NCBI GenBank assembly: GCA_948470475.1
Contig: OX419345.1
Span: forward strand, 22,446,500-22,510,499
DNA length: 64,000 bases
Source of the DNA: Galaxea fascicularis
Taxonomy: Eukaryota > Cnidaria > Anthozoa > Scleractinia > Euphylliidae
Direction of reading: 5' to 3'
Shown: piece after piece, positions 22,201 through 31,207 of the stretch
Numbering within the stretch: the stretch's first letter is position 1
How the letters are laid out: every line of letters starts with the position of its first letter
The notes under the pieces: generated by a model
Seen by the model: only the letters and a program-made list of their open reading frames with translations
Databases searched by the model: none
What the model was told of the DNA's origin: nothing
Program-made: the position numbers and the translations under genes

Positions 22201-23546
22201 TAAAACGCGCCTTTAATTTTCCTCTTCAATTCCGTTCCCACCGCTAGCCATTGTATGAGGTTGTTTTTCTTTATCTTTCTTACCTCTAGTTTTAGAAGTA
22301 ATAGTAACAATAATGTCTTTATTCCTCATAAGATAAAAACTACGCATCTTATGTTACATATTTACAAGATATATCAGCAAATACAAAATTCAATAGAGAA
22401 ACTGTAGTACTACGTTACAAATTAAGATTGTATCTGTACATTAGTCTAGTAAACTTTCTGTATTTATTAAGGTGCGGCGCTATTCTTACTGCCGGCGAAG
22501 ATCTATGGCCTTTGTCTTAGGAACCTGCTAACGAAGCGGGTGGGTACTAAGTTGAGAGATTTTCTTAAAAGCTTTCCGGTATTGTTTTTCTTGTATAAAT
22601 CGTATTATTTAATCTGATATTTCGGTTTTAGTTTACTAGTTTCTAGACCAACTACAGAAATTTCAGTTCAGAATTTGTATGTATAATTTCGTATCTCGTA
22701 GGAAAGTGCTTCAGTGACCCAAGTAAATGCAAACATAACGGCATGACAATGATGACTTCCCTAAAATTAAACAAGAGAAATCTGCATAAAAAGTTCAGTT
22801 CGTACTTCTTATCTAGCGGAGGGCAAACAACACAGGCTAGAGGTTTTGCCTTCCTTCATCTTGCGAACCGCTACATCATCATACTCAGCACACACAACAA
22901 ACAGTGGAAGATAGAAACGCGCGATCTTCCACAAGGATGGATGAACGTGGCCTTTACTTGGAAAAATGACGATTGGCTTAAGATGTATGTGAATGGCAAG
23001 GAGGTAGCACGTGGGAAAGCTGTGACAGTTTCAAGGCCAAAGGATGCCTTCACTACTCTGGAAATTGGACGGCCAAACAATTCTCACTCACCTCATTTCA
23101 GAATATCATTAGAGATTGATAACTTTGTCCTGTGGGAAAGATCTCTTACAAGTGAAGAGATAAAAGCGCTGGCTAAAAAAGGTAAAATTGTTTTCATCTT
23201 TCCTCTTGTTCATTGAAAGTGAGTAAATAAATAAATATAGCCGGGTTACTTTTGTGTGAAGACACTATTTTAGGGTTGTTAGATGCTCGACTATTGCATC
23301 TATATGTTTTTATGAGGGTAAACTGGTTGTTGTGTGCTTTCCACTGTCGTAATATTGCCATGAGTAACAGTGTTTCTTTATTAATCGGAGTTCCTCTTAA
23401 CCCGATGTCCATCTATATTTGTAAAGGAATTTGACAAGTAGCAACCGAGCATCTTTTTGTATCCAAATTCATCTTTTATTCTAATAAATCTCTTATTTTT
23501 ATCAGAAGCAGGAAAACCTGCCCTGAGAGATACAAAGAAAGAATAA
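7639..23546 (+). CDS. Giant secreted VWA / Gly-Pro-Gly / Arg-rich module / LamG protein
   Basis: Twenty-two coding exons: 7639-8410, 8962-9030, 9275-10216, 12002-12022, 12372-12567, 12952-13310, 13488-13568, 14353-14496, 14823-15173, 15738-15815, 16290-16550, 17026-17091, 17266-17517, 18185-18526, 18676-18975, 19070-19381, 19605-19631, 20017-21039, 21399-21482, 21964-22146, 22702-23181, 23506-23546. They sum to 6384 nt (about 2127 residues). Every intron is phase 1 except the one inside the VWA domain (phase 2). Order: signal peptide, acidic region, VWA, GPG tracts, Arg-rich Cys modules, Arg-rich block, LamG, short basic tail. The start at 7639 is chosen because a splice acceptor ends at 7631 and the peptide from there is a clean signal sequence. 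The product should be secreted. Domains are recognised, the combination is not; a structural extracellular role is inferred. Splitting into two genes cannot be excluded, the weakest join being 10216 to 12002. Confidence 0.75.
10735..11106. mobile_element. MITE-like element with about 75-bp terminal inverted repeats
   Basis: In the 1.8-kb intron 10217-12001, the stretch starting CTTCTGCGTTCTTCT near 10735 reappears reverse-complemented ending near 11106. The match, with small gaps, extends inward through the TTTC-TTA-ATTCATTCAACT region on the left and its complement at about 11045-11095. There is no coding capacity inside, so it is likely a non-autonomous DNA transposon. I could not fix a target-site duplication. 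Confidence 0.55.
12372..13310 (+). other. VWA domain exons of the giant protein
   Basis: Two exons, 12372-12567 and 12952-13310, encode a complete von Willebrand factor A domain (about residues 602-786). The metal-ion-dependent adhesion site is intact: DGSSS (DxSxS) after the first strand, TGARTGRAL giving the conserved Thr, and VITDGRS giving the Asp. A functional divalent-cation-dependent ligand site is therefore expected. The 21-nt exon 12002-12022 before it encodes KPTKAQ, a short Lys-Pro-Thr linker like those flanking the glycine tracts. The exon 13488-13568 after it encodes a Cys-x-Cys segment and the first Pro/Lys linker. Confidence 0.88.
13804..14148. repeat. Interleaved inverted repeats in an intron
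   Basis: Three inverted-repeat pairs lie between 13804 and 14148: 13804-13831 with 13926-13953 (nearly perfect, core AAGCTTGTGGGATGTGGCTT), 13846-13857 with 13909-13919, and 13861-13896 with 14111-14148. The first two nest as a foldback of about 150 bp. The left arm of the third pair lies in that loop, while its partner is outside, so the pairs interleave. This looks like one inverted-repeat element inserted into or fused with another. Confidence 0.65.
14353..15173 (+). other. Gly-Pro-Gly repeat exons plus half module 0
   Basis: Exons 14353-14496 and 14823-15173 encode three glycine/proline tracts of about 8, 14 and 9 triplets. Each is separated by a Lys-Pro-Thr linker ([13 protein letters not shown]). 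Gly sits at every third position, as in collagen, but the triplets are almost all Gly-Pro-Gly, which gives Gly at two of three positions. That is unusual for a triple helix and closer to silk or polyproline-II glycine-rich tracts. The second exon ends with about 25 residues ([12 protein letters not shown], then [11 protein letters not shown]) that align with the C-terminal half of the downstream Cys modules, so it carries a truncated module. Confidence 0.8.
15738..16550 (+). other. Arg-rich Cys module 1 with Arg-Pro linker
   Basis: Exon 15738-15815 encodes an Arg-Pro linker ([14 protein letters not shown]). Exon 16290-16550 encodes module 1: C-x2[21 protein letters not shown], then [11 protein letters not shown] and GALKVF. 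The framework is a Cys, a GY/GRY-x-AFALR turn, a G-x-YCY Cys, a T-RYGR strand and a GxLKVF end. It resembles a module found in many invertebrate secreted proteins with FALQNGG-x-C and GKGGP-like motifs, but with acidic and neutral positions replaced by Arg and Lys. The module identity is from memory and should be checked. Confidence 0.75.
17026..17517 (+). other. Arg-rich Cys module 2 with Arg-Pro linker
   Basis: Exon 17026-17091 is the linker ([12 protein letters not shown]). Exon 17266-17517 is module 2, with YRYIGRYR at its start, a Cys in [18 protein letters not shown], a second Cys in VQCYLSS, then [19 protein letters not shown]. It is the module in which the AFALR motif reads AFAIR. Both exons are phase 1 at each end, so either could be skipped without shifting the frame. 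Confidence 0.75.
17800..18045 (-). mobile_element. LINE 3'-end remnant in an intron
   Basis: On the minus strand from about 18045 to the TAA at 17898-17896 an open frame reads [16 protein letters not shown] and continues to a Cys-Lys-rich end. The pattern F-x-Y-S-GA-x-LWN-x-LP is typical of the extreme C-terminus of non-LTR retrotransposon reverse transcriptases. It is followed on that strand by about 70 bases of 3' UTR and an (ATTAC)n tail near 17800-17823, as expected for a 5'-truncated LINE copy. It lies in the intron between modules 2 and 3, in antisense to the gene. Confidence 0.7.
18185..19381 (+). other. Arg-rich Cys modules 3, 4 and 5
   Basis: Exons 18185-18526, 18676-18975 and 19070-19381 each encode an Arg-Pro linker fused to a full module, unlike modules 1 and 2 where the linker has its own exon. 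Shared marks are W-x-YR-x-x-GRFR at the start, a Cys about 30-40 residues on ([55 protein letters not shown]), a second Cys after a Gly-rich turn (YCYG, DCYVS, VCHGT), and an end reading [18 protein letters not shown] or IDAYLIGRG. Modules 4 and 5 are the closest pair and probably the latest duplication. Confidence 0.8.
19605..19631 (+). other. Decayed module 6 exon with a GC 5' splice site
   Basis: After a good acceptor (TTTGTAG) the sequence reads [10 protein letters not shown], matching the [13 protein letters not shown] start of module 5. It then degenerates (CFYYEVFE) and stops at 19714. If spliced at AAG/GCAAGC, a GC-AG donor at 19632, the exon is 27 nt and phase 1 at both ends, so it fits the frame. 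It could equally be skipped without effect. It is either a mini-exon left over from a decaying sixth module or an unused relic. Confidence 0.45.
20017..21039 (+). other. 341-residue Arg-rich domain in one exon
   Basis: The exon encodes a continuous tract of about 341 residues, roughly one third Arg with much Lys, Leu, Met and Ala and only about five acidic residues. There is no Cys. Leu/Met/Ile spacing among the Arg residues suggests long, highly charged helices. Acceptor (CTTCTTGTAG) and donor (GTAAGT) are both good and the exon is phase 1 at both ends. Nothing similar is familiar to me. Possible roles are binding of acidic polymers (its own acidic N-terminal region, mucins, nucleic acid, polyglutamate) or of mineral-phase polyanions; all of these are inference. 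A short Lys-rich exon (21399-21482) follows. Confidence 0.85.
21161..21181. repeat. (AT)n microsatellite
   Basis: A run of about ten AT dinucleotides in the intron after the Arg-rich exon. Confidence 0.9.
21964..23181 (+). other. LamG / concanavalin-like domain exons of the giant protein
   Basis: Exons 21964-22146 and 22702-23181 (about residues 1893-2114) encode a LamG-like jellyroll. It begins DLFWSFED, includes [14 protein letters not shown] (the Cys-DPS-x-C-x-NG motif common in metazoan LamG-like domains) and continues [20 protein letters not shown] and [11 protein letters not shown] to [16 protein letters not shown]. That is the usual strand order to the C-terminal helix of the fold. 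It suggests a glycan or protein ligand outside the cell. The final exon (23506-23546) adds a short basic tail; an AATAAA at 23542-23547 overlaps the stop codon. Confidence 0.85.
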
Positions 23547-24713
23547 ATTGCTTTACAGTGGAAGAAAAAGGACACTGAGATCAAGGACGAAGAACTCAGA
23601 TCTGATGGGCATGACAGTTACAGGGCTTAAACGAAGATGACTGTATAGCGGATTCCTCTCTAAAGAGGACAGCTAGGGATGGTCCCAAGTTACCCGGCAA
23701 ATTTCATATTGTTCTCTCCAAGTATTGCTGAGGCGGACGCCTCTCCGAGGCCAACAGTTTCAACTGCTACGAATTATGTCCGGCTGAGGCAAAGTTGATT
23801 GTAAAAAAGCAATGTGTATATTTTCCCCTCTAACACTGTAGTTACAGTGATTATTTACGTGAGAATGAACGACACTCCTTGTTGTTTAGAAGACTGACCA
23901 AAATCTCTAGCGAGGTTTTTTTGATGGAAACTTTAAAAGAACGAGCTAACGTCTCTTTCAAGCTGAGCACCTCACGTAATAAAAGATCTGATAAGACATA
24001 TGCCTATTCCTCATCCCCAACCACCCGCCCAACCAATGTATGTGCCAATGGTGTACTGGCGGGTGCGATGTATGAGCCGACGAATTTCATTTATTGGTCA
24101 GTGAAACTCTTTAAAAAAATGTTATTCTGGTTCCCAGTCCTAACAAAAAGCGATTACGCGACGAACCTCAGTATTAAGAAAGAGAAAGAGAGAGAGAGAA
24201 AGTCTTACGCGATCCAGTAGCCTATGAAATAACATGAGATACCGACCTGCCTTGAACAATTTGTCGAAACGCTACTCTCTGGAATTAAGAATCTGCTTTG
24301 TTTAGCTAGTTTTAACATGTACCCGCCAAAACGCAGGATGTTAGTCAATGCGAGGCAAAAATCAATTTATCTTGTTAATTATTTACAGTACGTGCCCATT
24401 CTTGCGTGCGAACGTAATTTTCGGAGAATGGAAAGAGGAATGTTTTATAAACAATCGATTATTTTGTGGATTGAAAAATAACTTTTTCTGAAGACAAAAT
24501 TATCGAAATGTGGAATGACGCACATATCACTTAATCATCGCCAAATAACAGGTTTGTTTTGGTTTTGACGGTATTCACACCTTTTTTTTCCGATATCATG
24601 ACAGACTGAAGAACAGGTCGAGTTCATATTTTTCGTTATCAATGAAGTCTTGATTTTGGACTCTCAACAGTATTACATTTAGCGTAAAACTGAGGAGCTT
24701 GTCGAATCTATCC
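23547..24713. other. Intergenic spacer, no gene seen
   Basis: The 3' flank of the giant gene and the promoter of the first lectin gene. It contains a short (GA)n run near 24180-24200 and no frame with protein-like composition. Confidence 0.5.
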
Positions 24714-26851
24714 ATGGGCGACAACAGGATTGTTCGTTTTGTGTTAGTTGTTTTTATGTCAGGTAAGTGCCTTGTTCTATCATCCTCTATTTGCTCTTGC
24801 TCAGACATTGTCATTATTCTTCCAGCTGAAGGTGAACCTTTATTTAGCCAAAATGATATTTTTGAATAAACTTTTAACAACAGGACTGCTTTCCTCTCCG
24901 AGGGTGCCCATAATACACCTGCACAAGGTGAACGGGTCGTCCTATGGCTCTGGAAACCTTTCAAGACAATAAAACCATCAATTATAAGTTGAGAAAAAAT
25001 GCAAACAGGAAAATAAAAAGAACTGATGATTGTAGAAAAGACAATAGGTGAATGCAAACATTCACGTTAGAATTTGTGCATTGGTCTTGTTTCGATTTGG
25101 TACAACAAGTCGCACATTATAAACAAACATATGCGCTGTAGTTAGTGAGTACGCTTCCTTATTCTATAAGTGAAAAGTGTCATCCGAGGGGTTTACAGTT
25201 GTAAGGCCCTTGATCACTCACCTCAAAAACAGTTCCTTCCAGTATTTTTGAAAGTTGCTCAGTGGTTTGTTGGTAGGCACTGACTCACCTGAGAAAAGAA
25301 AGATAGCGACTTTTTGCTCGAGCTGTTAACCGATTAATGATCTTACCTCAACCCATACAAACCAAACGGTTCCTTGACCATTCGGAAGATCCCACAGCAG
25401 CACTGGAAGTTCAATATCAAACTAACAACTTTCTTTTTTCCTTTCAGTAGGCCTCAGCTGTGGCAAAACCGACGAAGACAAGAAACGATTGACTTCACTT
25501 GACTTAGAAGCAGGTACATGAACGGAAAACCGTAAAATAGCAGGGTAGCACTCAGCGTGGGGGGGGCTAGCGTCGGCTCTTTAAAATAGAGTTTGTTGCA
25601 GAGGTTTCTGTATCTGTAGAAAAATGGCTAATAGTATGCTGCAGAATATTTGGCAAACGATCACCTCAGAGACTGAAACAGTTGGAAACGGCTTCAAATG
25701 CAATGGAGAAACAATTCTTTGAATTCATGGGCCTTATATCTGTGGGTATTGTTGAAGGACGACGGTGCAGAGCGGCATACGAGTATGCTGCAAAGGTCGG
25801 AAGATAGTAACCGCTGACTTCCAGTTGCGGGAATCGTGTACAAAACGATGCGATACTAGCTTGGAGTAATCCGAGAGAACTGGCTAGACAGACCATCATC
25901 GACTGTGGTAATAATGGGTTATTACTCCCTGTGTTATAGAAGGCTAAAGACTGAGATGCTCGTTAGGTTTGATGCCGTGGTCAACGCAGGGCATTACCTC
26001 AGTTTAGGGAATAGCAGCATGGCAGTTTAGAACACAGAGAATACGAATGAGTAAAGTTGTTACTCAACTTATCTTGCGTACTAACTTATATAAACGTTTT
26101 TGTGCTAGATAAACAAGTGACAATCTGTTCAAGTGGAAAGAGTCCACTGACTTGCGAGTCCCCTGGCTCAGCAATAGCTGTAACAGGGGTATTCTGGGGA
26201 CGAGTGTCCCCCTATATTTGCCCATCGGAAGATGGCGATCCGGTGACAAATTGCCCTACCGCCCCGGAAGCGAGTAACATTGTCAGAGGATTGTGTGAAG
26301 GAATGGGGAGCTGCGTTTTGGAGGGGAAAGCTGAAAAATTACAAAATGGGAAGCACTGCTACGGAGTCCAGAAATACCTTCTTGTAAACTACACTTGCGT
26401 ACCCGCGAAAAAGGAAGTTATTCTGTGTGACTCTGAGAGATCTATACTCTTCTGCCCTTCCGATTGGTTACTGAAGGTTAACTCGGCTTTCTGGGGTCGC
26501 GAGCGAACTGATGTTTGCCCATCAGTTAAAGGACAGCAGCTTTGTTCTGGGGCATCAGAAACTATCTCCAAACTGAGAAGCAGATGTAACAACATTCCCT
26601 TCTGCTCCGTGAAGGCTTTCTACAAGGAACTACAGAATGGTGGCGAGAACTGCCCTCAAGTAAATAAATACCTTGTTGTTAACTACAGCTGTCACCCCAG
26701 TCCTGACATCCGCCGACGAGGACAACTTGGACTCATTCCTATGTCAGTTTATCGCAGTCTCAGAATCAGGTCAAAGATCTGGAGTCCTGATGATCTGAAA
26801 AAGCATTCCAAGGTCCAAAGATTACGCAAGAACAAAAAGAGACAACAGTAG
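24714..26851 (+). CDS. Secreted double-SUEL-domain lectin, paralog 1 (short basic tail)
   Basis: Exons 24714-24762, 25448-25513 and 26109-26851, phase 1 throughout, 285 residues. Residues 1-22 are a signal peptide split by intron 1. Exon 2 is a linker ending TSLDLEA. Exon 3 holds two SUEL-type lectin domains (about residues 42-135 and 140-232), each with 8 or so Cys, a FWGR motif replacing the YGR sugar-contact motif, and a C-x-x-V-x-KYL-x-VNY-x-C end in place of the classic DPC-GT-KYL. Canonical members bind galactose or rhamnose; with these substitutions the ligand is uncertain. About 50 residues of Arg/Lys-rich tail (ending RLRKNKKRQQ) follow in the same exon. It is the first of three tandem paralogs. 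Confidence 0.88.
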
Positions 26852-26968
26852 CCGTGTCTACTGCATCGTAAATGTCAGCCTCTTCATAAAACATTGTTTT
26901 TGTAATTTTTACTCTCGATTGTAGTGATATACTTGTTGGAAACCATTAAAATAGATCTCTATTATCCC

Positions 26969-27136
26969 CAGTGACGAATCCAAGGGAGGGGCTAGGGGGG
27001 GGGGGGGTCTGTCCCTCCTTCCTAGTTTTGGATCAAAGCCGAGAACCGCAGGGCCGAGGTGCCAAAAACCGTGAAAGGGCCAGAGGGTTTTGAGACCCCT
27101 CCCCCCCCTTTATCTAAAGGTCCAGTTCCGCCACTG
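26969..27136. mobile_element. Short MITE-like element with CAGTG termini
   Basis: This 168-bp stretch starts CAGTGACGAATCC and ends with the near-complement TTCCGCCACTG. It has G-rich and C-rich inner arms that also pair. The CAGTG-R-CG-R-A ends resemble a widespread class of non-autonomous DNA elements. No clear target duplication was found. It lies downstream of lectin gene 1. Confidence 0.55.
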
Positions 27137-28932
27137 ATCCTAGCAATAACACAGTAGTTTGTAACTATTTGAAATAAATAAACATTTTTCCTGATTATGC
27201 AGTTATCTGAAATTCATTGCGAATAGTAATGAGTGTCTTGTCTTCCCTAACATCGTAAAGGTGGCTTTCACCAGCGTATTCATCTATCACGCGTTTAATA
27301 TGTTGCACTTGACGATAATTTCATTGTAGGAAAGTAACGTGAGCCGTAAACTCGTAAATTGGGGACCAAATAGGCTAATGACCCAGTGCTAAGTTATCAG
27401 TGCAACCGCCACTGCTGCTCCCCTTAGAATGTGGCACAAGCCTATGACGGGTTCCCCCACCCCTCCCTATTACTTTCATCGTTCTTCTCTATCAGCATTG
27501 TGATCAGACCTTATATGAGTGCGCGCAAAACGTGGTACTTTGGATCTAGGGGATCAATACACTGAATGTCGTTCTAAGAACGACACAAATTAAATGGCAT
27601 GTTTCAATGCCAAATAAATCCAGTAATTTTTGAAGTATTTTCTTAGCCTCTACCTGCGGCCGGCTAATTTTGTTTTTTTGTTGTAATGTGTGAAAATTAA
27701 AATTGATTTGATTTGACATTTCCACAAGAGAGTCATCAGATAAAAAGGGAGACTTGCGCAAAAGAAGAATAACCTTAGAACAGTAGTGGAGTGAGGCTGC
27801 ATTCCTGAGACTCTTTCTCGTATCTTCCGTGGATTTCGTGAGATAAATACATTTTCTTGCTCTATTTATACTAACGAGGTAAAGTAGGGCGAAAGCGAAA
27901 CTATCTCACGATGGATAGCTTCACGGATGACAATATGCGAGAAAACGATATCTAATTTGGCGTCAATGGTTGATAAAATAATATATTCAGTCGGTTCATG
28001 ATCCTGTATTATAACTGACATCGGCGAGCTCCTAACGAAAAAGTCATATCCACAAAGGCAGTTTAGATTTCTGACAAACTGGTTGAATGATTTAGAACAG
28101 TGAAGGTTCAAGGTGTTTTCTGTGTAACCACTGTGGACCACTGAGGCTTAGGATAAAAGTAGATATTAGATCACCCTGCTCTTGTTTCTAGTGGAGAGCT
28201 GAAAGCCTACACGGCCTCTGTTGCGTCATGCATTGTTTCATTATTAAATATTTCCCCGTGAGGTCATAGGGAACAATCATAGAAAAGAGAAAAGAAAAGG
28301 CGGATGTGGAAAGAGGTATGCTTTTGTTTTTCTTTAAATCGCCTGTTTTTTTGTTGTTTTTTTTTTTGGTATTTTTTTGTTAAGGGTAATTTGATTTTAT
28401 CAGTTGGCTGAAATATGTCTACCAGCTCATAAAGTGTTGATTTTGACCTGTGATTTCACCAGGCATGAAGGGTGACCAATCACAACTAATTTAATGACTT
28501 TCCCTTCTTCTGCAGTTGTGATTTCCCTTGGAGAATGTTTGGTTTATCAAGAAAATCATACGTTTGTTATTGTGGTTTAGCCTGCAGTCTTATTATGAAT
28601 ACCAGCAATATTTTGTCTAAGCGTTTACGTAGAGTTCTACTTCATTCTGTCGGCAGCATGGTTTAAGATTTATCGCAATCAACTGGCATTTTCAAAACGG
28701 AACTTCTGGGCTTAATAACAGTCCGCATTGAAAGAAATGCAATTTAGGGAGTTCAAATGAACAGCTCTGACCCGTGTTTTACTATTTACTGGTTAAACAA
28801 ATTATGACCTGTCCTTGTGATTTTCACCACCCGTCACATAGTTTGTCTTTATGCTTTCTTTCCTCAAATGATCATGTAATTCGAAGTTCTGAGCGATAAA
28901 ATTGCACTTTATCTTCTTTGAAAAGGACCATA
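27137..28932. other. Intergenic spacer between lectin genes 1 and 2
   Basis: AATAAA near 27173 may end the gene 1 transcript. A perfect 19-nt palindrome, TGTCGTTCTAAGAACGACA, lies at about 27567-27585. No coding region is supported. Confidence 0.5.
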
Positions 28933-31207
28933 ATGGGAACTAGCTGTGTTGCGTACCTGGTGATTGTGGGTTTGGTCACTGCAGGGCAGGCGTATGTACA
29001 GGGTAAGTCAAAACATCTGCTGTCTCAGTTGCTAACGTTCAAAGTGGTTCATAGGAGCTTCACGTTCTAGGGAAAATTCAGTCAGTTTAATTACGAGCTG
29101 TTTATTGAGTAGAAGTAAGAATTAATCAAACTCCTTAGCTAGCGATAGAAAACGTTTGCAATAATCGGGTAAGGAATATTCGGCTATATTTTCCGAGTCC
29201 TTACTGCTACAGCGAGAGCCGCTCGATAATGACCGTTCCTAGCATTCTACGTTTTTATTATGCTTCATTGATTTGTCATACAGTCTCTCTCTTATCCGTC
29301 TCCATAGTTGCCTTCCCAAATATAAAGCTTCCGTGATATATAAAATTATAATGTTTGCTCTCCTGTTGACCAGGTGGTGTTCACAGTCAGGATGCCGGGG
29401 CGGGCCTGAGTCAAATTGACTTAGAATCTTGTGAGTGACATTGACGTTATCCTTTATTGTTGGACATTCAAATGCATTTGTTACTTTATCCATTCTTGCC
29501 TACATTTATATCAATGACACTAATAACACATTTTGTTTGTAGCTAAAGAGATCACAGTGTGTACCACGCAAAAGAAACCGCTGAGCTGCTCATACCCAGG
29601 CTCAAACATCGCAATCACCGGTGTATTCTGGGGTCGAAAGTCTGCGAGTATATGTCCATCGGATGATGGTGATACTCAACTGGATTGCTTCACCGCACCG
29701 GAATCAGAAGGCATCGTGAAGGGCAGGTGCGAGGGAAAGGAATCTTGTGAGCTAGAAGCCAGACATGCTCTGCTGCAAAATCCTGGCTCGCAACATTGTC
29801 CAGGTGTAAATAAATACCTATCTGTAAACTACACATGTGTGCCTGACGCAAAAGAAGAGGTGATGTGCGATTCGGAGAACTCGAGTCTCACTTGCCCCGC
29901 CTCATGGAAGATTGGGGTAAACTCAGTATTCTGGGGACGACAGTCAACAACAGTGTGTCCAGCGGAGAATGGACAGACCATGTGCACGGGAGCACCAGAG
30001 AGCCTTGGAATTGTGAAGAAATCATGTGACGGACTAACGAAGTGTGACGTTCATGCATCCTATGATCAAGTACAAAATGGTGCTGAGAACTGTCCTGGAG
30101 TTCAAAAGTATTTGATCATAAATTACAGTTGTAAGCCGCACCCAAACATAGGTATGTATGCATGCGCACAACGTGCTTCTACTTCTGGTAAGGACCTGCA
30201 GCCATCAGTCGGGAACGGATTGTAGTTGAGCAACAGATCGATATGTTTTCATTCAAATTATCTTTGGTCTGAACCCGCGATCACCTCAGAGAGGTATGCA
30301 GTGCTCATTAGAAGGTGTCTAAGCTGTTTTGGCTTATAGCAGTTGATGCTTAACAAGAGCACTGACCTTAGACCTTGAGACAAGACTTTTATTTCTTCCA
30401 CGTCTTTATTAAATTTCAGGAACTGAAGAGGATGCCATTCAGAATGACCAGGAGCCAGTAATCAAAGCACCTGCCAAGCCCAACCCAGGTCTTGCACCAA
30501 ATGTTGTAAGTGATCTAAAGCAACTTGATAGCGGACAACAAGCAGACAAAGTACCAGCAGAGGAAGGCAACAGTGTTATCGGGGAAAATTTGAATATCGG
30601 ACGGCTAGGAATGGGGGGACTTAAAGCCTTAGAAAAAATCAATAATTTGATTAAAGCCTCTGCCGAGTCACCGGATGGAGAGGAGGGTGGAGCGGAAAAT
30701 GGGTTGACAGATGCACAAGCGCAGGCAATCGAGCGTATGATCATTGAGGGAATCCATCACATCAAAAAGAAATCACCAGATGGGGCGGGGACACAACGAG
30801 CTTCAATTCCCCGCCAGAAAAATACACCAACTAGAATCAACAAAGCCTTTCCAAAGTTGCGACTACCGGCAAAAGCGAAAGGCGTCCTAGGAACACTCCC
30901 ATTAAAACCTGTCCGAGCAGAAAAAAAGGACTCCGAAGATGTTCCGACAACAGTCCAAGTAGGAGTTCCCAGGCTCCAAAAGGATGGACCAAAACAGAAA
31001 GGGGCATCACAAGCCAACCAAGTTGAGACCAAAAATACTGTAAACCAAGGGAAAATACCCTTATTGAACGAATTAGCCCAGGGTCCCGGTAAAATGAGGC
31101 CCGTTCCTGTTCTAAAAGGCAAGTTTGTAGACGAGAGAAAGAAATCTAACCCAGAAAAAATTCGGGGTCTGGGTCTTGGGATTGCTGGAACAGGAAATTC
31201 GCCATAA
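28933..31207 (+). CDS. Secreted double-SUEL-domain lectin, paralog 2 (about 260-residue tail)
   Basis: Exons 28933-29002, 29374-29430, 29543-30151 and 30420-31207, all phase-1 junctions, 507 residues. Signal peptide in exon 1, linker exon ending SQIDLES, two SUEL domains in exon 3 (VFWGR and CPGVNKYL, then VFWGR and CPGVQKYL). The tail sits in its own exon, rich in Lys, Pro, Gly, Ala and Gln, with one probable helix around KALEKINNLIKA. The tail has no recognised domain and looks mostly disordered. Compared with paralog 1, the domain exon ends in a splice donor and not in a stop, so the tail was gained or lost as a unit. Two AATAAA signals lie at 31702 and 31713. Confidence 0.9.

Noticed and set aside
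22260..22700. Possible retroelement 3' end in the LamG intron
   Set aside because: AT-rich and repeat-like but with no polymerase peptide or tail that I could recognise.
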